A DNA stretch of 64,000 nucleotides from Pseudalkalibacillus salsuginis. GTDB lineage: Bacteria; Bacillota; Bacilli; Bacillales; Fictibacillaceae. Below are positions 21,799-30,424 of this stretch, piece by piece; positions within the stretch are counted from its first letter, which is position 1, and every line of letters begins with the position of its first letter. The stretch lies in assembly GCF_021646685.1 (NCBI RefSeq), contig NZ_JAKJHW010000006.1:186001-250000 (forward strand), in the 5' to 3' direction. The notes under the pieces are model-generated. The model saw nothing but the letters and a program-made list of their open reading frames with translations, did no database searches and had not been told where the DNA came from. The position numbers and the translations under genes were made by a program.

Positions 21799-22971
21799 AT
21801 GAAGAATTGGCGTAAGAGCGCCCGGTTTCTGTGGCTTTGTAATTTCATTGTCGTTGCTGCCATGACAATGATTTTGCCATTCCTCCCATTGTTTTTAGAG
21901 GAATTAGGTGTGACAGGCAGCCAAGCCCTCAGTAATTGGACTGGAGCTGTATTTTCTGCTGCATTTTTATCAGGAGCAATCATGGCGCCGGTATGGGGGA
22001 TTTTTGCTGACAAATATGGTCAGAAAGCAAACTTGATCCGTGCCGGAATCGGCATGGGTGTCATAACCTTTTCGATGTCTTTCGCAAACGGGCCATGGAT
22101 GTTATTGGCTCTTCGGTTTTTTATGGGCTTCTTTTCAGGATTCATAACCGTATCCTTTTCTTATTTATCGAGAATCACTCCGAAAGAACATACTGGCAGT
22201 GCATTAGGATTCTTACAGACAGGGGGCATCTCTGGGGGGATCATCGGACCCTTGATAGGCGGGGCACTCTCAGATTTTTTCGGGTTTCGTCCAGTATTTG
22301 CTATTACAGGGATCAGTATCTTGATGACATTGACGCTCGTCATTTTCTTTATACCTAAAGATGAACCGATGCAGGTTGAGAAAGGGGAACAAGGAACGTT
22401 CTTGGATGTCCTTCGTAATAAACAACTGCTGATTCTGTTCATTGCAACCTTCCTATTACAAGCAGCGATGTTAAGTACAAATTCAATGATGACGATCTTT
22501 GTGAAGACCTTCGTCCATGACCCGGAAAATTTAGCGCTTCTTGCTGGATTTGCAGCCTCCATCCTTGGGATTGCCACGATCATCGGCTCACCATACCTCG
22601 GTAAGCTTGGTGACCGGATCGGTCATATCAAGATGCTTCCCGCTGTCATGCTGTTCAGCGGTTTATTGTTCTTTCCCCAATTATGGACAGACAATATCTA
22701 TGAATTGTATATATGGCGTTTTCTGCAAGGATTGATATTAGGAGGTGTCTGGCCTACGATCCAGACATTGATCTATAAAAAGACACCACCCGATATACAG
22801 GGAAGAGCTTTCGGTGTAACCGCCAGCTGCCGTTTTCTTGGTAATTTGATAGGTCCGATCGTCGGTGGTTGGATTTCAGGAAGCTTTATGACTGCTTATG
22901 TATTTGGATTTGCGGGTGCTCTTTTGGTGGTCGGAAGCGGACTGGTGAAATGGGGCGTACAAAAAAACTGA
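21799..22971 (+). CDS. MFS transporter, DHA1 multidrug-efflux type
   Basis: 390 residues with twelve predicted membrane helices. The loop-2/3 motif is seen as GIFADKYGQKANL and the symmetric copy in the second half as GKLGDRIGHIKML; the antiporter motif region GFLQTGGISGGIIGPLIGG is in helix 5. These mark a proton-driven exporter of the DHA1 group. Substrate unknown. GGATGA lies before the ATG. Monocistronic, convergent with the next gene. Confidence 0.9.
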   Translation: MKNWRKSARFLWLCNFIVVAAMTMILPFLPLFLEELGVTGSQALSNWTGAVFSAAFLSGAIMAPVWGIFADKYGQKANLIRAGIGMGVITFSMSFANGPWMLLALRFFMGFFSGFITVSFSYLSRITPKEHTGSALGFLQTGGISGGIIGPLIGGALSDFFGFRPVFAITGISILMTLTLVIFFIPKDEPMQVEKGEQGTFLDVLRNKQLLILFIATFLLQAAMLSTNSMMTIFVKTFVHDPENLALLAGFAASILGIATIIGSPYLGKLGDRIGHIKMLPAVMLFSGLLFFPQLWTDNIYELYIWRFLQGLILGGVWPTIQTLIYKKTPPDIQGRAFGVTASCRFLGNLIGPIVGGWISGSFMTAYVFGFAGALLVVGSGLVKWGVQKN

Positions 22972-22985
22972 CCCGAGGAATTTAA

Positions 22986-23064
22986 GAGGACATCCATTCC
23001 GTTATTCAGGTAAAAGCCTAATGATTTCCAATGGGTTTTACCAAATAAGGTCTCTGGTGTCCTC
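22986..23064. repeat. Long imperfect palindrome between convergent genes
   Basis: Outer arms GAGGACA/TGTCCTC and inner arms GGTAAAA/TTTTACC enclose TTATT and AATAAGG blocks, giving a hairpin of about 79 bases. A further half-copy, AATAAGGTCTCCTGTGTCC, begins at 23097, 53 bp after AATAAGGTCTCTGGTGTCC at 23044. There is no T run, so it is not an obvious terminator. Confidence 0.65.
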
Positions 23065-23142
23065 TATCATTGTAAAGAGTGGGGTGGAATGAATCGAATA
23101 AGGTCTCCTGTGTCCGCAGGAAATTACGATTCATCCTCCAAT

Positions 23143-23619
23143 TTATTCAATAGTTTGTGTGAATGTCGTTTCGATTGGCGGCTTGGAAGTCACTTTGAAT
23201 TTCACTTTATATGTTCCCGGCTCGAGTTCAGGAAGATCAACTTCGAAGGTTTTCGTCTGGCCAGGTTCCATCGTGATCGTTTTCAAGGCTTGTGTGAACA
23301 TCTTATCCTCTCCCCAATGGAAGACTTGTTTTCCATCCTGATCGGTAATCCACATATCATATTGTTGACCGCTTGAAAACTGAAGTTCTTGTGTGCTTCC
23401 TGTTTCGTTCTTAAGCTCGACTACAGCTTTATTTTTTGTGAATGAAACGACATTGAGCTTGAATTCATCTGCCACACTATCATTCCCTTCAGAATTTCTA
23501 TCTTCTTTATCTTCATTTGCTTGGCCATTTGTCGGTTGGGAGTCTGGTTCTTCAGGTTGATTACTTGTCCCGCATGCAGTTAGGAGAAGGATTAAAAAGA
23601 CTGCAGCAAGTCGATACAT
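23143..23619 (-). CDS. BsuPI-domain lipoprotein
   Basis: 158 residues from the ATG at 23619 (AAGGAGG ahead). A lipoprotein signal with lipobox LLTAC (Cys16) is followed by a low-complexity Glu/Asn/Asp linker (20-50) and a beta-rich domain (55-158) with KNKAVVELKNETGSTQELQF, MWITDQDGKQVFHWG and FEVDLPELEPGTYKVKF, the pattern of the BsuPI intracellular proteinase-inhibitor family. It would sit on the outer face of the membrane. Whether it inhibits proteases is not shown. Confidence 0.85.
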   Translation of the reverse strand: MYRLAAVFLILLLTACGTSNQPEEPDSQPTNGQANEDKEDRNSEGNDSVADEFKLNVVSFTKNKAVVELKNETGSTQELQFSSGQQYDMWITDQDGKQVFHWGEDKMFTQALKTITMEPGQTKTFEVDLPELEPGTYKVKFKVTSKPPIETTFTQTIE

Positions 23620-23643
23620 GGTGATTCCTCCTTTTCCGGACAT

Positions 23644-23944
23644 TTCATAGGTGTCCTGAAATCGTATTTGTAGTATAGACGTAATGGCAGCAGTCTATGT
23701 TTCATCCGTTTCAGGCTATTGGTCAGATTGAAAATGCATTTTTGTTTTTCGATTGTTCATGATCGTTCTTTCAACTGTGCAGCAGGAGTTCAATCTGCAG
23801 CTGATAATGGTTTTGTTTCACCATTCATCCAAGAGTGTGATTCTTTATCTCTATAGTATCCTAGACTAGCCATTATGGCAATTTCAGGTCCATAAAAAGG
23901 AGGCTGACACGACAAAGGTCAGCCTCCACTCTGCTATCAATTTA
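23644..23944. other. Intergenic region, only a terminator seen
   Basis: About 300 bases upstream of the BsuPI gene and downstream of htpX. Apart from the htpX terminator at 23894-23928 I see no gene or repeat. Confidence 0.5.
23894..23928 (-). terminator. Terminator of htpX
   Basis: Minus strand GGAGGCTGAC-N10-GTCAGCCTCC followed by five T. Confidence 0.88.
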
Positions 23945-24823
23945 TTACTTTGCATGTAAACGGCGGATTCGTTCATCAAGATCCGGGTGAGTAGAAAAGA
24001 GCATTCTTTTCTTTTTGCCGCCACTGATTTTCATTGTTGCGAGTGCTTCTTGACGAGTATCGACTCGGTTGACATGTGCCCGTAATGATTCAAGGGCATG
24101 GATCATCTTATCTTTACCAGCTAAGTCAGCACCGCCTCTGTCTGCGTGGAATTCACGGTAACGGGAGTACGCCATGACAACGATACTTCCTAAGATTGAA
24201 AACGCAATTTGGAACACGATGATGGCAAGGAAGTGTACTAAAGCAGCTTTATTTTCATCAACAAGCTGTGACACTGCCCATGCTGCGATTCTGGATAAGA
24301 ATACGACGAATGTATTGATGACGCCTTGCAACAAAGTCATCGTTACCATATCACCATTGGCGATGTGCGCGACTTCGTGTGCCAATACGCCTTCAACTGC
24401 ATCATTATCCATGTTTTGTAATAAACCGCTTGAAACGGCTACGAGTGAACGACGCTTAGATGGACCAGTCGCAAATGCGTTCACTTCCGGAGAGTTATAA
24501 ATACCGACTTCTGGCATTTTCGCCAATCCTGCTGCTCGTGAAAGACGGTGTACTCGATCGACAAGGTCTTGCTCATATGAAGAAAGGGGACCGTCAGGGT
24601 TGATCACCTTGACACCCATCATTTTTTTAGCCATCCAACGGGAAATTGCAAGCGATATGAATGAACCACTGAAACCGACGACAGCACTGAACACCAGCAA
24701 TTGCCCCAACATGATGTTGTTGCCCTCGATGTAATTGTTTACACCTAACAACGACAAGACGATCATGATGGTAGTAAGGACTAGAATGTTTGTCAGGATA
24801 AACAGAAAAATTCTCTTTGCCAT
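23945..24823 (-). CDS. htpX: Membrane zinc metalloprotease HtpX
   Basis: 292 residues, family M48B. Two N-terminal membrane helices (6-26, 37-60), the zinc motif [13 protein letters not shown] with the catalytic Glu, two further helices (about 155-215), and the third zinc-ligand region [17 protein letters not shown]. It degrades misfolded membrane proteins. GAGGT precedes the ATG. Divergent from a YkrK-like regulator, with a matching operator in each promoter. Confidence 0.95.
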   Translation of the reverse strand: MAKRIFLFILTNILVLTTIMIVLSLLGVNNYIEGNNIMLGQLLVFSAVVGFSGSFISLAISRWMAKKMMGVKVINPDGPLSSYEQDLVDRVHRLSRAAGLAKMPEVGIYNSPEVNAFATGPSKRRSLVAVSSGLLQNMDNDAVEGVLAHEVAHIANGDMVTMTLLQGVINTFVVFLSRIAAWAVSQLVDENKAALVHFLAIIVFQIAFSILGSIVVMAYSRYREFHADRGGADLAGKDKMIHALESLRAHVNRVDTRQEALATMKISGGKKKRMLFSTHPDLDERIRRLHAK

Positions 24824-24840
24824 TTTCCATACCTCATTTC

Positions 24841-24856
24841 AAGTTCATTTGAACTT
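24841..24856. promoter_or_regulatory. Operator-like palindrome in the htpX promoter
   Basis: AAGTTCA-TT-TGAACTT, a perfect 7-bp dyad. Read on the minus strand it lies about 13 bases downstream of the htpX -10 (TATACT at 24869-24874; -35 TTGAAA at 24892-24897; spacer 17), a good place for repression. A near copy lies in the divergent promoter. Confidence 0.75.
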
Positions 24857-24868
24857 AATTATGAGAAT

Positions 24869-24897
24869 AGTATAAATGACCCTTCAGGATTTTTCAA
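24869..24897 (-). promoter_or_regulatory. Sigma-A promoter of htpX
   Basis: Minus strand TTGAAA, 17-base spacer, TATACT. Confidence 0.7.
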
Positions 24898-24951
24898 GAT
24901 AATAGTCCTGAAATTTTATGAGAATTTTTTGAAAATCCTTACATAAAGAAA

Positions 24952-24997
24952 TTGACGTACCTATCGTTTATCTCGTATGATAAGTTCAAATGACCAT
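24952..24997 (+). promoter_or_regulatory. Promoter and operator of the ykrK-like gene
   Basis: TTGACG (24952-24957), 18-base spacer, TATGAT (24976-24981). Directly after it, AAGTTCAAATGACCAT (24982-24997) matches the htpX palindrome at 13 of 16 positions, suggesting self-repression by the encoded regulator. Confidence 0.65.
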
Positions 24998-25015
24998 GTT
25001 CAATGAGGTGAAAAA

Positions 25016-25750
25016 ATGCCTTCTTTTAAACTTACCCGTCATCAAATGGCAGAACTGCTCATATCCATAAACTCTGATCAAGGGAAAACCCCTTTGGATG
25101 TATTGAAAAAGGTTTGGCTTGATACAAAAAGTTCTAATGAAAAGGGCGTACTGGAATCTTCGCTTCCGGCAATCTTTGAGAAGATCATCAAAGGACCTAA
25201 CCACAATAAAGGATTTTCCATTAATGAAATTGTTTCTCTCGGTAATCAGATCGAACATAGCAGCTTTTCGACAAGCGCTGTACAGAATTGGGTAAAGAGG
25301 GATGTACGTAATTTGATCGGTTCACCTCAGAAGGGTAAGAAATACTCTATCGAACAAGCCGCGATTCTTTTTATCGTCGAGGATCTTAAAAGCACGCTTG
25401 ACTTCCTCTCCATACGGAATATGCTTACTCTCATTTTTAATGATATAGAGGACCGACATGACGATTTGATCGGCCCCATTGATTTTTACTATACTTACTC
25501 GGCAATTTTTGAAGAGCTTGACTTGAATAATGACCATGTAGTAGATGTGGATTTCCGAGTGAAACAGGGGACGAAAGCGGAAATGCTGGTTTTTCAAAAG
25601 GCGGAGAATAAGATTAAGTGCTTGGATAGGTTGGACAATAAAGAACTTTCTATAGTAAAAAATGCATTGGTCATCGCAACCTTGTCCATCCAGACATCCT
25701 ATTTCCAATCAGTATCACGTCAATTTCTGAATACGACTTTATTTTTATGA
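25016..25750 (+). CDS. DUF1836-type transcriptional regulator, YkrK-like
   Basis: 244 residues, soluble. The N-terminal half includes a helix-turn-helix-like segment (FSTSAVQNWVKRDVRNLIG, about 82-100) preceded by FSINEIVSLGNQIEHSS; the pattern fits the DUF1836 family to which YkrK, the regulator of htpX in B. subtilis, belongs. The divergent location next to htpX and the shared operator sequence support the assignment. GAGGTG precedes the ATG. Ligand or signal unknown. Confidence 0.8.
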   Translation: MPSFKLTRHQMAELLISINSDQGKTPLDVLKKVWLDTKSSNEKGVLESSLPAIFEKIIKGPNHNKGFSINEIVSLGNQIEHSSFSTSAVQNWVKRDVRNLIGSPQKGKKYSIEQAAILFIVEDLKSTLDFLSIRNMLTLIFNDIEDRHDDLIGPIDFYYTYSAIFEELDLNNDHVVDVDFRVKQGTKAEMLVFQKAENKIKCLDRLDNKELSIVKNALVIATLSIQTSYFQSVSRQFLNTTLFL

Positions 25751-25766
25751 AAATAAATCAATCAAG

Positions 25767-25810
25767 AAGTGTCCGCTCCAACATGTGGGGGTATCGGGCA
25801 CTTTTTTCTT
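25767..25810 (+). terminator. Terminator of the ykrK-like gene
   Basis: AAGTGTCCG and CGGGCACTT (one G-U pair) around a 19-base loop, followed by TTTTCTT. Confidence 0.75.
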
Positions 25811-25812
25811 AA

Positions 25813-26023
25813 AAGATAAGAAAGAATAAAAATTTTGTTTCGATGAAGGGATGTCCAGCTCCACCGCCCAACCACTTGGATCACTTCAGTCCTCCTGCGG
25901 CGGCCGACACATTGATTTAGTTCGAAGTGTTTGCCCACGCAGAACCGAACTATGTTTGGTTCGAGCCTCCTGGTTGGACTTCCAGTGACCTTCGTGGCTG
26001 ACCAGGGCGTTTACGCTTTTCTT
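25813..26023 (+). repeat. Structured intergenic repeat, long-loop form
   Basis: Same leader (GATAAGAAAGAATAAA) and ends as the other copies, but the apical part is replaced by a longer segment containing CGACACATTGATTTAGTTCG and a hairpin GAACCGAAC...GGTTCGAG. The copy at 35.8 kb carries the same variant. Confidence 0.85.
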
Positions 26024-26147
26024 ATGAGTCAAGTCTTCTTATATGCAAAATCGCAATAATGGTGTAAAATTTCACTAAATAAACCGAATGTTTCCATATT
26101 TGTTTTTTAAATGAATATCATAACTTAGAAATGAGAGGGGGAGCGAG

Positions 26148-27362
26148 ATGAACGAACGAAAATGGCTGGAAAAGGAAGGTTCAAAATGGATGGAGAAAGG
26201 GATGATCGAAAGGGAACAACTCGAGGGAATCTTGTCATTATATGAAAAAAAGAACAAAAACCTATTACCGATCTTGGGAAGTATATTAATAGGACTTGGT
26301 GTTCTGACTTTTGTTGCTTCCAATTGGTCGAATATGAGTGATGTCTTCAGGCTAACCATCATTTGTGGAGCACTTATAGGATTTCAACTGATTGGATTTC
26401 ATCTCGTCGAAAAGGGATCGAGGACACTTGGGACAGCATTGATAGGAATAGGTATCATCATCTTCGGGGCTGGGATCTTTTTGACAGCACAAATGTTTCA
26501 CATCGTTTCTTACAATGCTGCAGCTTTTATTTTTTGGATGTTGGTTGCTTTGTTATTTTACATGATGCTCCCGAACAAGTATTTTTATCTTTTGTCATTG
26601 GTGATCGGAACGGCTGGTCTGCTTTATAGTGCCTTGTCTTTTCAAGTGTTCAGCTTTTCATTAGCATTTCTTGTTGTTGTTGCTGCTGGATATGTGACAT
26701 TTAAAGAGGATCATCCACTTTTCTATTATTTTTATTCAATTACTTATACGATTACAGGTATTACATTCTTAGTCGCTTATGATCTGACGTATATATGGAT
26801 GACGGTCATATTTCTTCTCCTTTATGGAATCAGTGAGTGGACCAGAAGTGAGAAGGGGCAGCTTGCCTTTAAGAACATAAGCATCCTCGGGAGTTTAGCT
26901 GTCATTTTCGTTCATGTTTTCTTTTTAGGAGAGCTGATCCATTATGAAGAAGATATCCTCTCGAATGACTTGTTATACTTTATCATTCTGATAGGAATTG
27001 GAGCTCTAATCGGATGGAATAAAATTCGAAGGAACATTCAGTCCAATTGGGTTGATTTTGCTTTATTCTTACCTCTGTTCTTGTTCGGTGATATCGGTGA
27101 TGTTCTCTATTTGTTGTTGGCATTCGGTTATTCATTATTCATTTTGATTCAAGGCTATCAATTGGAGGAATCGGATCGAATCAATCGCGGGACATTTTTG
27201 TTCCTGATCAGTACTCTTGTTGCCTATATCCAATTAGCATGGAATTTCTTGCCGAAGTCGATGTTCTTCTTAGCCGGGGGGATATTGCTCTTCATACTAA
27301 GCTGGCTACTTGAACGAAGACGGAGAAAATGGGTACACAAAACAAAAGGAGGTCAATCATAA
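26148..27362 (+). CDS. DUF2157 multi-pass membrane protein
   Basis: 404 residues: a soluble helical N-terminus (MNERKWLEKEGSKWMEKGMI, about 1-40), then about eleven hydrophobic segments; the first, GSILIGLGVLTFVASNW, is typical of DUF2157. The C-terminus is basic (ERRRRKWVHK). AGAGGGGGAG precedes the ATG. Its stop codon shares one base with the start of the GDYXXLXY gene (TAATG), so the two are made together. Function unknown. Confidence 0.88.
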   Translation: MNERKWLEKEGSKWMEKGMIEREQLEGILSLYEKKNKNLLPILGSILIGLGVLTFVASNWSNMSDVFRLTIICGALIGFQLIGFHLVEKGSRTLGTALIGIGIIIFGAGIFLTAQMFHIVSYNAAAFIFWMLVALLFYMMLPNKYFYLLSLVIGTAGLLYSALSFQVFSFSLAFLVVVAAGYVTFKEDHPLFYYFYSITYTITGITFLVAYDLTYIWMTVIFLLLYGISEWTRSEKGQLAFKNISILGSLAVIFVHVFFLGELIHYEEDILSNDLLYFIILIGIGALIGWNKIRRNIQSNWVDFALFLPLFLFGDIGDVLYLLLAFGYSLFILIQGYQLEESDRINRGTFLFLISTLVAYIQLAWNFLPKSMFFLAGGILLFILSWLLERRRRKWVHKTKGGQS

Positions 27363-27868
27363 TGCGGAAAAAATGGCTGTATATTTTGATTGCCCTTCAG
27401 GTATTGTTTTTGATTGGGATCGCTGCAACACATTATATGACTTTGAAATTTGGTGAACAGGTCGTCTTGAAAACTGAACCGATTGATCCCCGGGACATTT
27501 TTTATGGAGATTATGTTACCTTGAATTATGATATATCCACTTTATCACTCGATTTATTGCAAGATGACGGGATTGACGAGAGGGAGAGGGTATATGTGAT
27601 CCTCCATAAATCAGGTGATGTTCATGAGGCAAAAAGTGTACACAGTCAAAAGCCCAAAACTGAACATGGAGAAATCGTACTTAAAGGAAAAGTACGGTGG
27701 GTAGATGATTACTCTGGCATAGTGATGATCGATTATGGAATTGAACGGTTTTATGTTGAAGAAGGAACCGGAAAAGCACTTGAAGATGAGCGCCCTGATA
27801 AAATAAGCGTACGGGTTTCCCCATGGGGAAATGTCGTAATTAAGGAACTTTTGTCAAATGAAAGGTAA
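27362..27868 (+). CDS. GDYXXLXY domain membrane-anchored protein
   Basis: 168 residues: an N-terminal membrane anchor (5-25) and an exported beta-rich domain with the signature FYGDYVTLNYDIS that names the family, preceded by IDPRDI. AAAGGAGG directly precedes the ATG, which overlaps the DUF2157 stop. This gene pair is a recurrent arrangement in bacteria; function unknown. Confidence 0.88.
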   Translation: MRKKWLYILIALQVLFLIGIAATHYMTLKFGEQVVLKTEPIDPRDIFYGDYVTLNYDISTLSLDLLQDDGIDERERVYVILHKSGDVHEAKSVHSQKPKTEHGEIVLKGKVRWVDDYSGIVMIDYGIERFYVEEGTGKALEDERPDKISVRVSPWGNVVIKELLSNER

Positions 27869-27941
27869 TTGAAAAATAGTTTTTGGGTTACGGTACTGTG
27901 TGTGATATACTTGTCATAATCCAGCGGGAAGGAGACATATA

Positions 27942-28286
27942 TTGTCAAAAATTAACGTTTTTTTAGACGATGTCCGTCCATGTCCCGACAATTATATTTT
28001 AGCTACAGACATTGAACAATGTATCAAATTGTTGAAAGAAAAAAATATTCAGCATCTTTCCTTGGACCATGATTTAGAAAACAAGTATCGGAATGGGTAT
28101 ATGCTTGTTGAATACATGGTAAAACATAAATTATTCGCAGAGACCATTACGGTCCATTCCGCTAACGCTGGTGCTGGCAAGCGAATGTTTTTGTTTCTGA
28201 AAGATGCACAAGACCGGTTTCTCATCCCGGAAGATGTAAAAATTTTTTATCAACCATTACCGATTAGACTAAATAAAGCGAACTAG
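27942..28286 (+). CDS. Cyclic-phosphate processing receiver (cpREC) domain protein
   Basis: 114 residues from a TTG start with GGAAGGAGA ahead. One compact domain: FLDDVRPCPDNYI, LSLDHDLE and TVHSANAGAGKRM. This pattern (DDxRxCP, SLDHDL, HSxN) is that of the cpREC proteins, receiver-like domains predicted from genome context to process cyclic phosphates in RNA repair or NAD-linked systems. No partner gene lies beside it here. Confidence 0.75.
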   Translation: MSKINVFLDDVRPCPDNYILATDIEQCIKLLKEKNIQHLSLDHDLENKYRNGYMLVEYMVKHKLFAETITVHSANAGAGKRMFLFLKDAQDRFLIPEDVKIFYQPLPIRLNKAN

Positions 28287-28338
28287 TATCCCTCATTGGG
28301 ATACTCAAGGCTGTCGAGGGAATACTCGACAGCCTTTT
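28285..28338 (+). terminator. Double hairpin terminator
   Basis: AGTATCCC-TCATT-GGGATACT (28285-28305) followed by GGCTGTCGAG-GGAATA-CTCGACAGCC and TTTTG (28309-28338). Confidence 0.8.
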
Positions 28339-28410
28339 GTCATGCTTTACAATCGGAGAGAATTCCGATAATATGGTAGTAATAACCAATGAGAGGGTGT
28401 TCACTTCGAG

Positions 28411-28452
28411 ATGATGACGAGATCTGTTGTGCTTTTAATTGTAGTGGCTTGA
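28411..28452 (+). CDS. Putative leader peptide of the ABC-F gene
   Basis: A 13-codon ORF, MMTRSVVLLIVVA, with GAGAGGGTG about 11 bases ahead, 360 bases before an ABC-F gene. Bases 28422-28430 (ATCTGTTGT, inside the ORF) are complementary to 28497-28505 (ACAACAGAT), so a ribosome on the ORF would free the downstream strand. Leader peptides controlling ABC-F antibiotic-resistance genes by stalling are known; this one is inferred. Confidence 0.45.
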   Translation: MMTRSVVLLIVVA

Positions 28453-28669
28453 TAACGGGAGAAGTATGCCCATTTTTAGAACAAAGCCATCACAAGACAA
28501 CAGATTGACATCCTCGAAACCCCTTATCGGCATAGTGTATACCGAAAGGATCTTGGGCTGTTACCATACATAGTGTTAGTCACAACCAACACAACATTCT
28601 GGTCAAAACCACGCTTTTTCTCCAAATGTTGTCAGGGTTGATGAGACACTTAGTGGTCAGTCGCAGAAG

Positions 28670-28699
28670 AAGCAGGGTGTTCAAGCACCTTGCTTTTTT
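28670..28699 (+). terminator. Intrinsic terminator in the ABC-F leader
   Basis: AAGCAGGGTG-TTCAAG-CACCTTGCTT, a 10-bp stem with one G-U pair, followed by TTTT. It lies 118 bases before the coding start, with no coding gene between it and the previous terminator except the leader ORF. Confidence 0.8.
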
Positions 28700-28817
28700 G
28701 TATTTAATCGGATTTAGTGAAACAGGTTTGCCCGAATTTTCATGATTCGAAAAAGAGGAGAGTTATCGTCCAAGTCTTGTGTGGTGGTCCATATCAATAA
28801 AGAAAGAGGGAACGATA

Positions 28818-30365
28818 GTGAGTATTTTACATGTAAAAGGACTGACACACGGTTATGGTGATCGAACATTATTCAATCAAATCGAGTTCAGATTACTGGA
28901 TAGAGAACATGTTGGGCTAGTCGGCGCTAATGGCAGCGGGAAGTCTACCTTATTGAAGCTGCTCATAGGAGAGATTGTACCCGATGGAGGCGTAATTGAT
29001 CGCCATCCGGGCATTGAAATCGGTTACTTGGAGCAATATCCCGATTTTAATGAAGGCGAAACAATCCGGACATACTTGCAAGGCGCCTTTTCAAAGCTTT
29101 ATGAATATGAGCGGGAAATGATCGACATCACCCGACGATTATCCAGCCAGGAAAATCCACATCTAGAAAAGGATCTGGAAAGACTCGGGAACATTCAGGG
29201 TACGTTAGATACTCATCAATTTTATACTATAGATGCGATAATTGATGAGGTAGCAGGAGGACTCGGAATATCAGCATTAGGTATGACAACGGAAACCGGT
29301 CAATTAAGCGGGGGACAACGGACAAAGCTCATGCTTGCAAAACTGTTGTTAAGCAAGCCGGATATCTTATTGATGGATGAACCGACGAATTACCTGGATG
29401 ATGTCCATATTGCCTGGCTGCAAAAGTACCTGCTGAATTATCCCAATGCCTTCGTTCTGATCTCACATGATACATCCTTCATGAATGAGGTCGTGAATGT
29501 GGTCTATCATTTGGAGCATCAGAAACTAACACGATATGTCGGTAATTACGATGCTTTTACTGAAGCGTATGAGTTGCGGAAAAGGCAAACCTATCAAGCC
29601 TATGTCAGGCAGCAGAAGGAGATTGATAAGCTGGAGGATTACATCCGCCGTAACAAAGCGAGAGCTTCGACAGCCAAACAGGCGAAGAGCCGTGAAAAGA
29701 AGCTCGAAAAAATCGAGCGTATTGAAAAGCCGATTAACCAGCCAGTACCAAGGTTCAAGTTTGAGGTATGCAGAGAACCGAATCCAGAAGTTCTGGTCGC
29801 GAGAGGACTACAGGTCGGATATGATAGGCCTTTGTTCAATGGAATCGATTTGACGGTCAAAAAGGAAAGGAAAATCGCGATTACCGGGTACAATGGTATC
29901 GGAAAATCGACGACGATCCAATCGCTGCTCGGGTTCATTGAACCACTAGGCGGAGAAGTGGAAATCGGAAGCTTTGTAAGACCTGTTTATCTTGAGCAAG
30001 AAATCACGTTTTCACGTACTGAGTCGGCTCTGCAACATGTTTGGTCCCAGTTTCCATCCATGGAGGAGAAAGAAGTTCGGAAACGGTTGGCAAGGAGCGG
30101 GTTAAGAAACGAGCATATTTATCAGCCGCTCAACACATTGAGCGGAGGCGAACAGACGAAGGTCAGGCTTTGTGTGTTGATGATGAAAGAAAGCAATTTT
30201 CTGGTGTTGGATGAACCGACGAATCATCTGGATGTACGAGCGAAGGAAGCATTGAAGGAAGCCCTTGGGAAATATAAAGGGACAGTCCTCATTGTGTCGC
30301 ATGAACCCGAATTTTACGAAGATTGGATTACAGATATTTGGAACGTAGAAGAGTGGATGAAATAG
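28818..30365 (+). CDS. ABC-F family ATPase (ribosome-associated), YfmM-like
   Basis: 515 residues, soluble, two ABC cassettes and no membrane domain. First cassette: GANGSGKST, LSGGQRTK, LLMDEPTNYLDD. The linker between cassettes is rich in Lys, Arg and Glu (RRNKARASTAKQAKSREKKL), the P-site tRNA interaction motif region. Second: GYNGIGKST, LSGGEQTK, LVLDEPTNHLDV. Members bind the ribosomal E site and either protect against antibiotics or rescue stalled ribosomes. GTG at 28818 with GAGGG ahead is the likely start (frame open to 28779). The attenuator-like leader favours a resistance-type role, but the sequence also resembles housekeeping YfmM. Confidence 0.9.
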   Translation: MSILHVKGLTHGYGDRTLFNQIEFRLLDREHVGLVGANGSGKSTLLKLLIGEIVPDGGVIDRHPGIEIGYLEQYPDFNEGETIRTYLQGAFSKLYEYEREMIDITRRLSSQENPHLEKDLERLGNIQGTLDTHQFYTIDAIIDEVAGGLGISALGMTTETGQLSGGQRTKLMLAKLLLSKPDILLMDEPTNYLDDVHIAWLQKYLLNYPNAFVLISHDTSFMNEVVNVVYHLEHQKLTRYVGNYDAFTEAYELRKRQTYQAYVRQQKEIDKLEDYIRRNKARASTAKQAKSREKKLEKIERIEKPINQPVPRFKFEVCREPNPEVLVARGLQVGYDRPLFNGIDLTVKKERKIAITGYNGIGKSTTIQSLLGFIEPLGGEVEIGSFVRPVYLEQEITFSRTESALQHVWSQFPSMEEKEVRKRLARSGLRNEHIYQPLNTLSGGEQTKVRLCVLMMKESNFLVLDEPTNHLDVRAKEALKEALGKYKGTVLIVSHEPEFYEDWITDIWNVEEWMK

Positions 30366-30372
30366 GGGAAGG

Positions 30373-30404
30373 GAAGACTTCGGTTTTTGGCCGAAGTCTT
30401 TTTT
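30373..30404 (+). terminator. Terminator of the ABC-F gene
   Basis: AAGACTTCGG-TTTTTGG-CCGAAGTCTT followed by TTTT. Confidence 0.9.
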
Positions 30405-30424
30405 ATAAGTGTAAATTTATACAA

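Larger units (their letters stand above)
28390..28699 (+). promoter_or_regulatory. Predicted ribosome-mediated attenuator of the ABC-F gene
   Basis: Alternative pairings are visible: ATCTGTTGT (28422-28430) with ACAACAGAT (28497-28505); GACAACA (28496-28502) with TGTTGTC (28627-28633); ACAACATT (28591-28598) with AATGTTGT (28625-28632). These exclude one another. The leader ends in an intrinsic terminator at 28670-28699. The layout is that of an antibiotic-sensing attenuator; the exact switch is not resolved. Confidence 0.5.

Noticed and set aside
28339-28410. 6S RNA or another known structured RNA in the ABC-F leader region
   Set aside because: The sequence does not resemble the Bacillus 6S, SRP, RNase P or tmRNA features I know; the leader-ORF and terminator layout explains it better.
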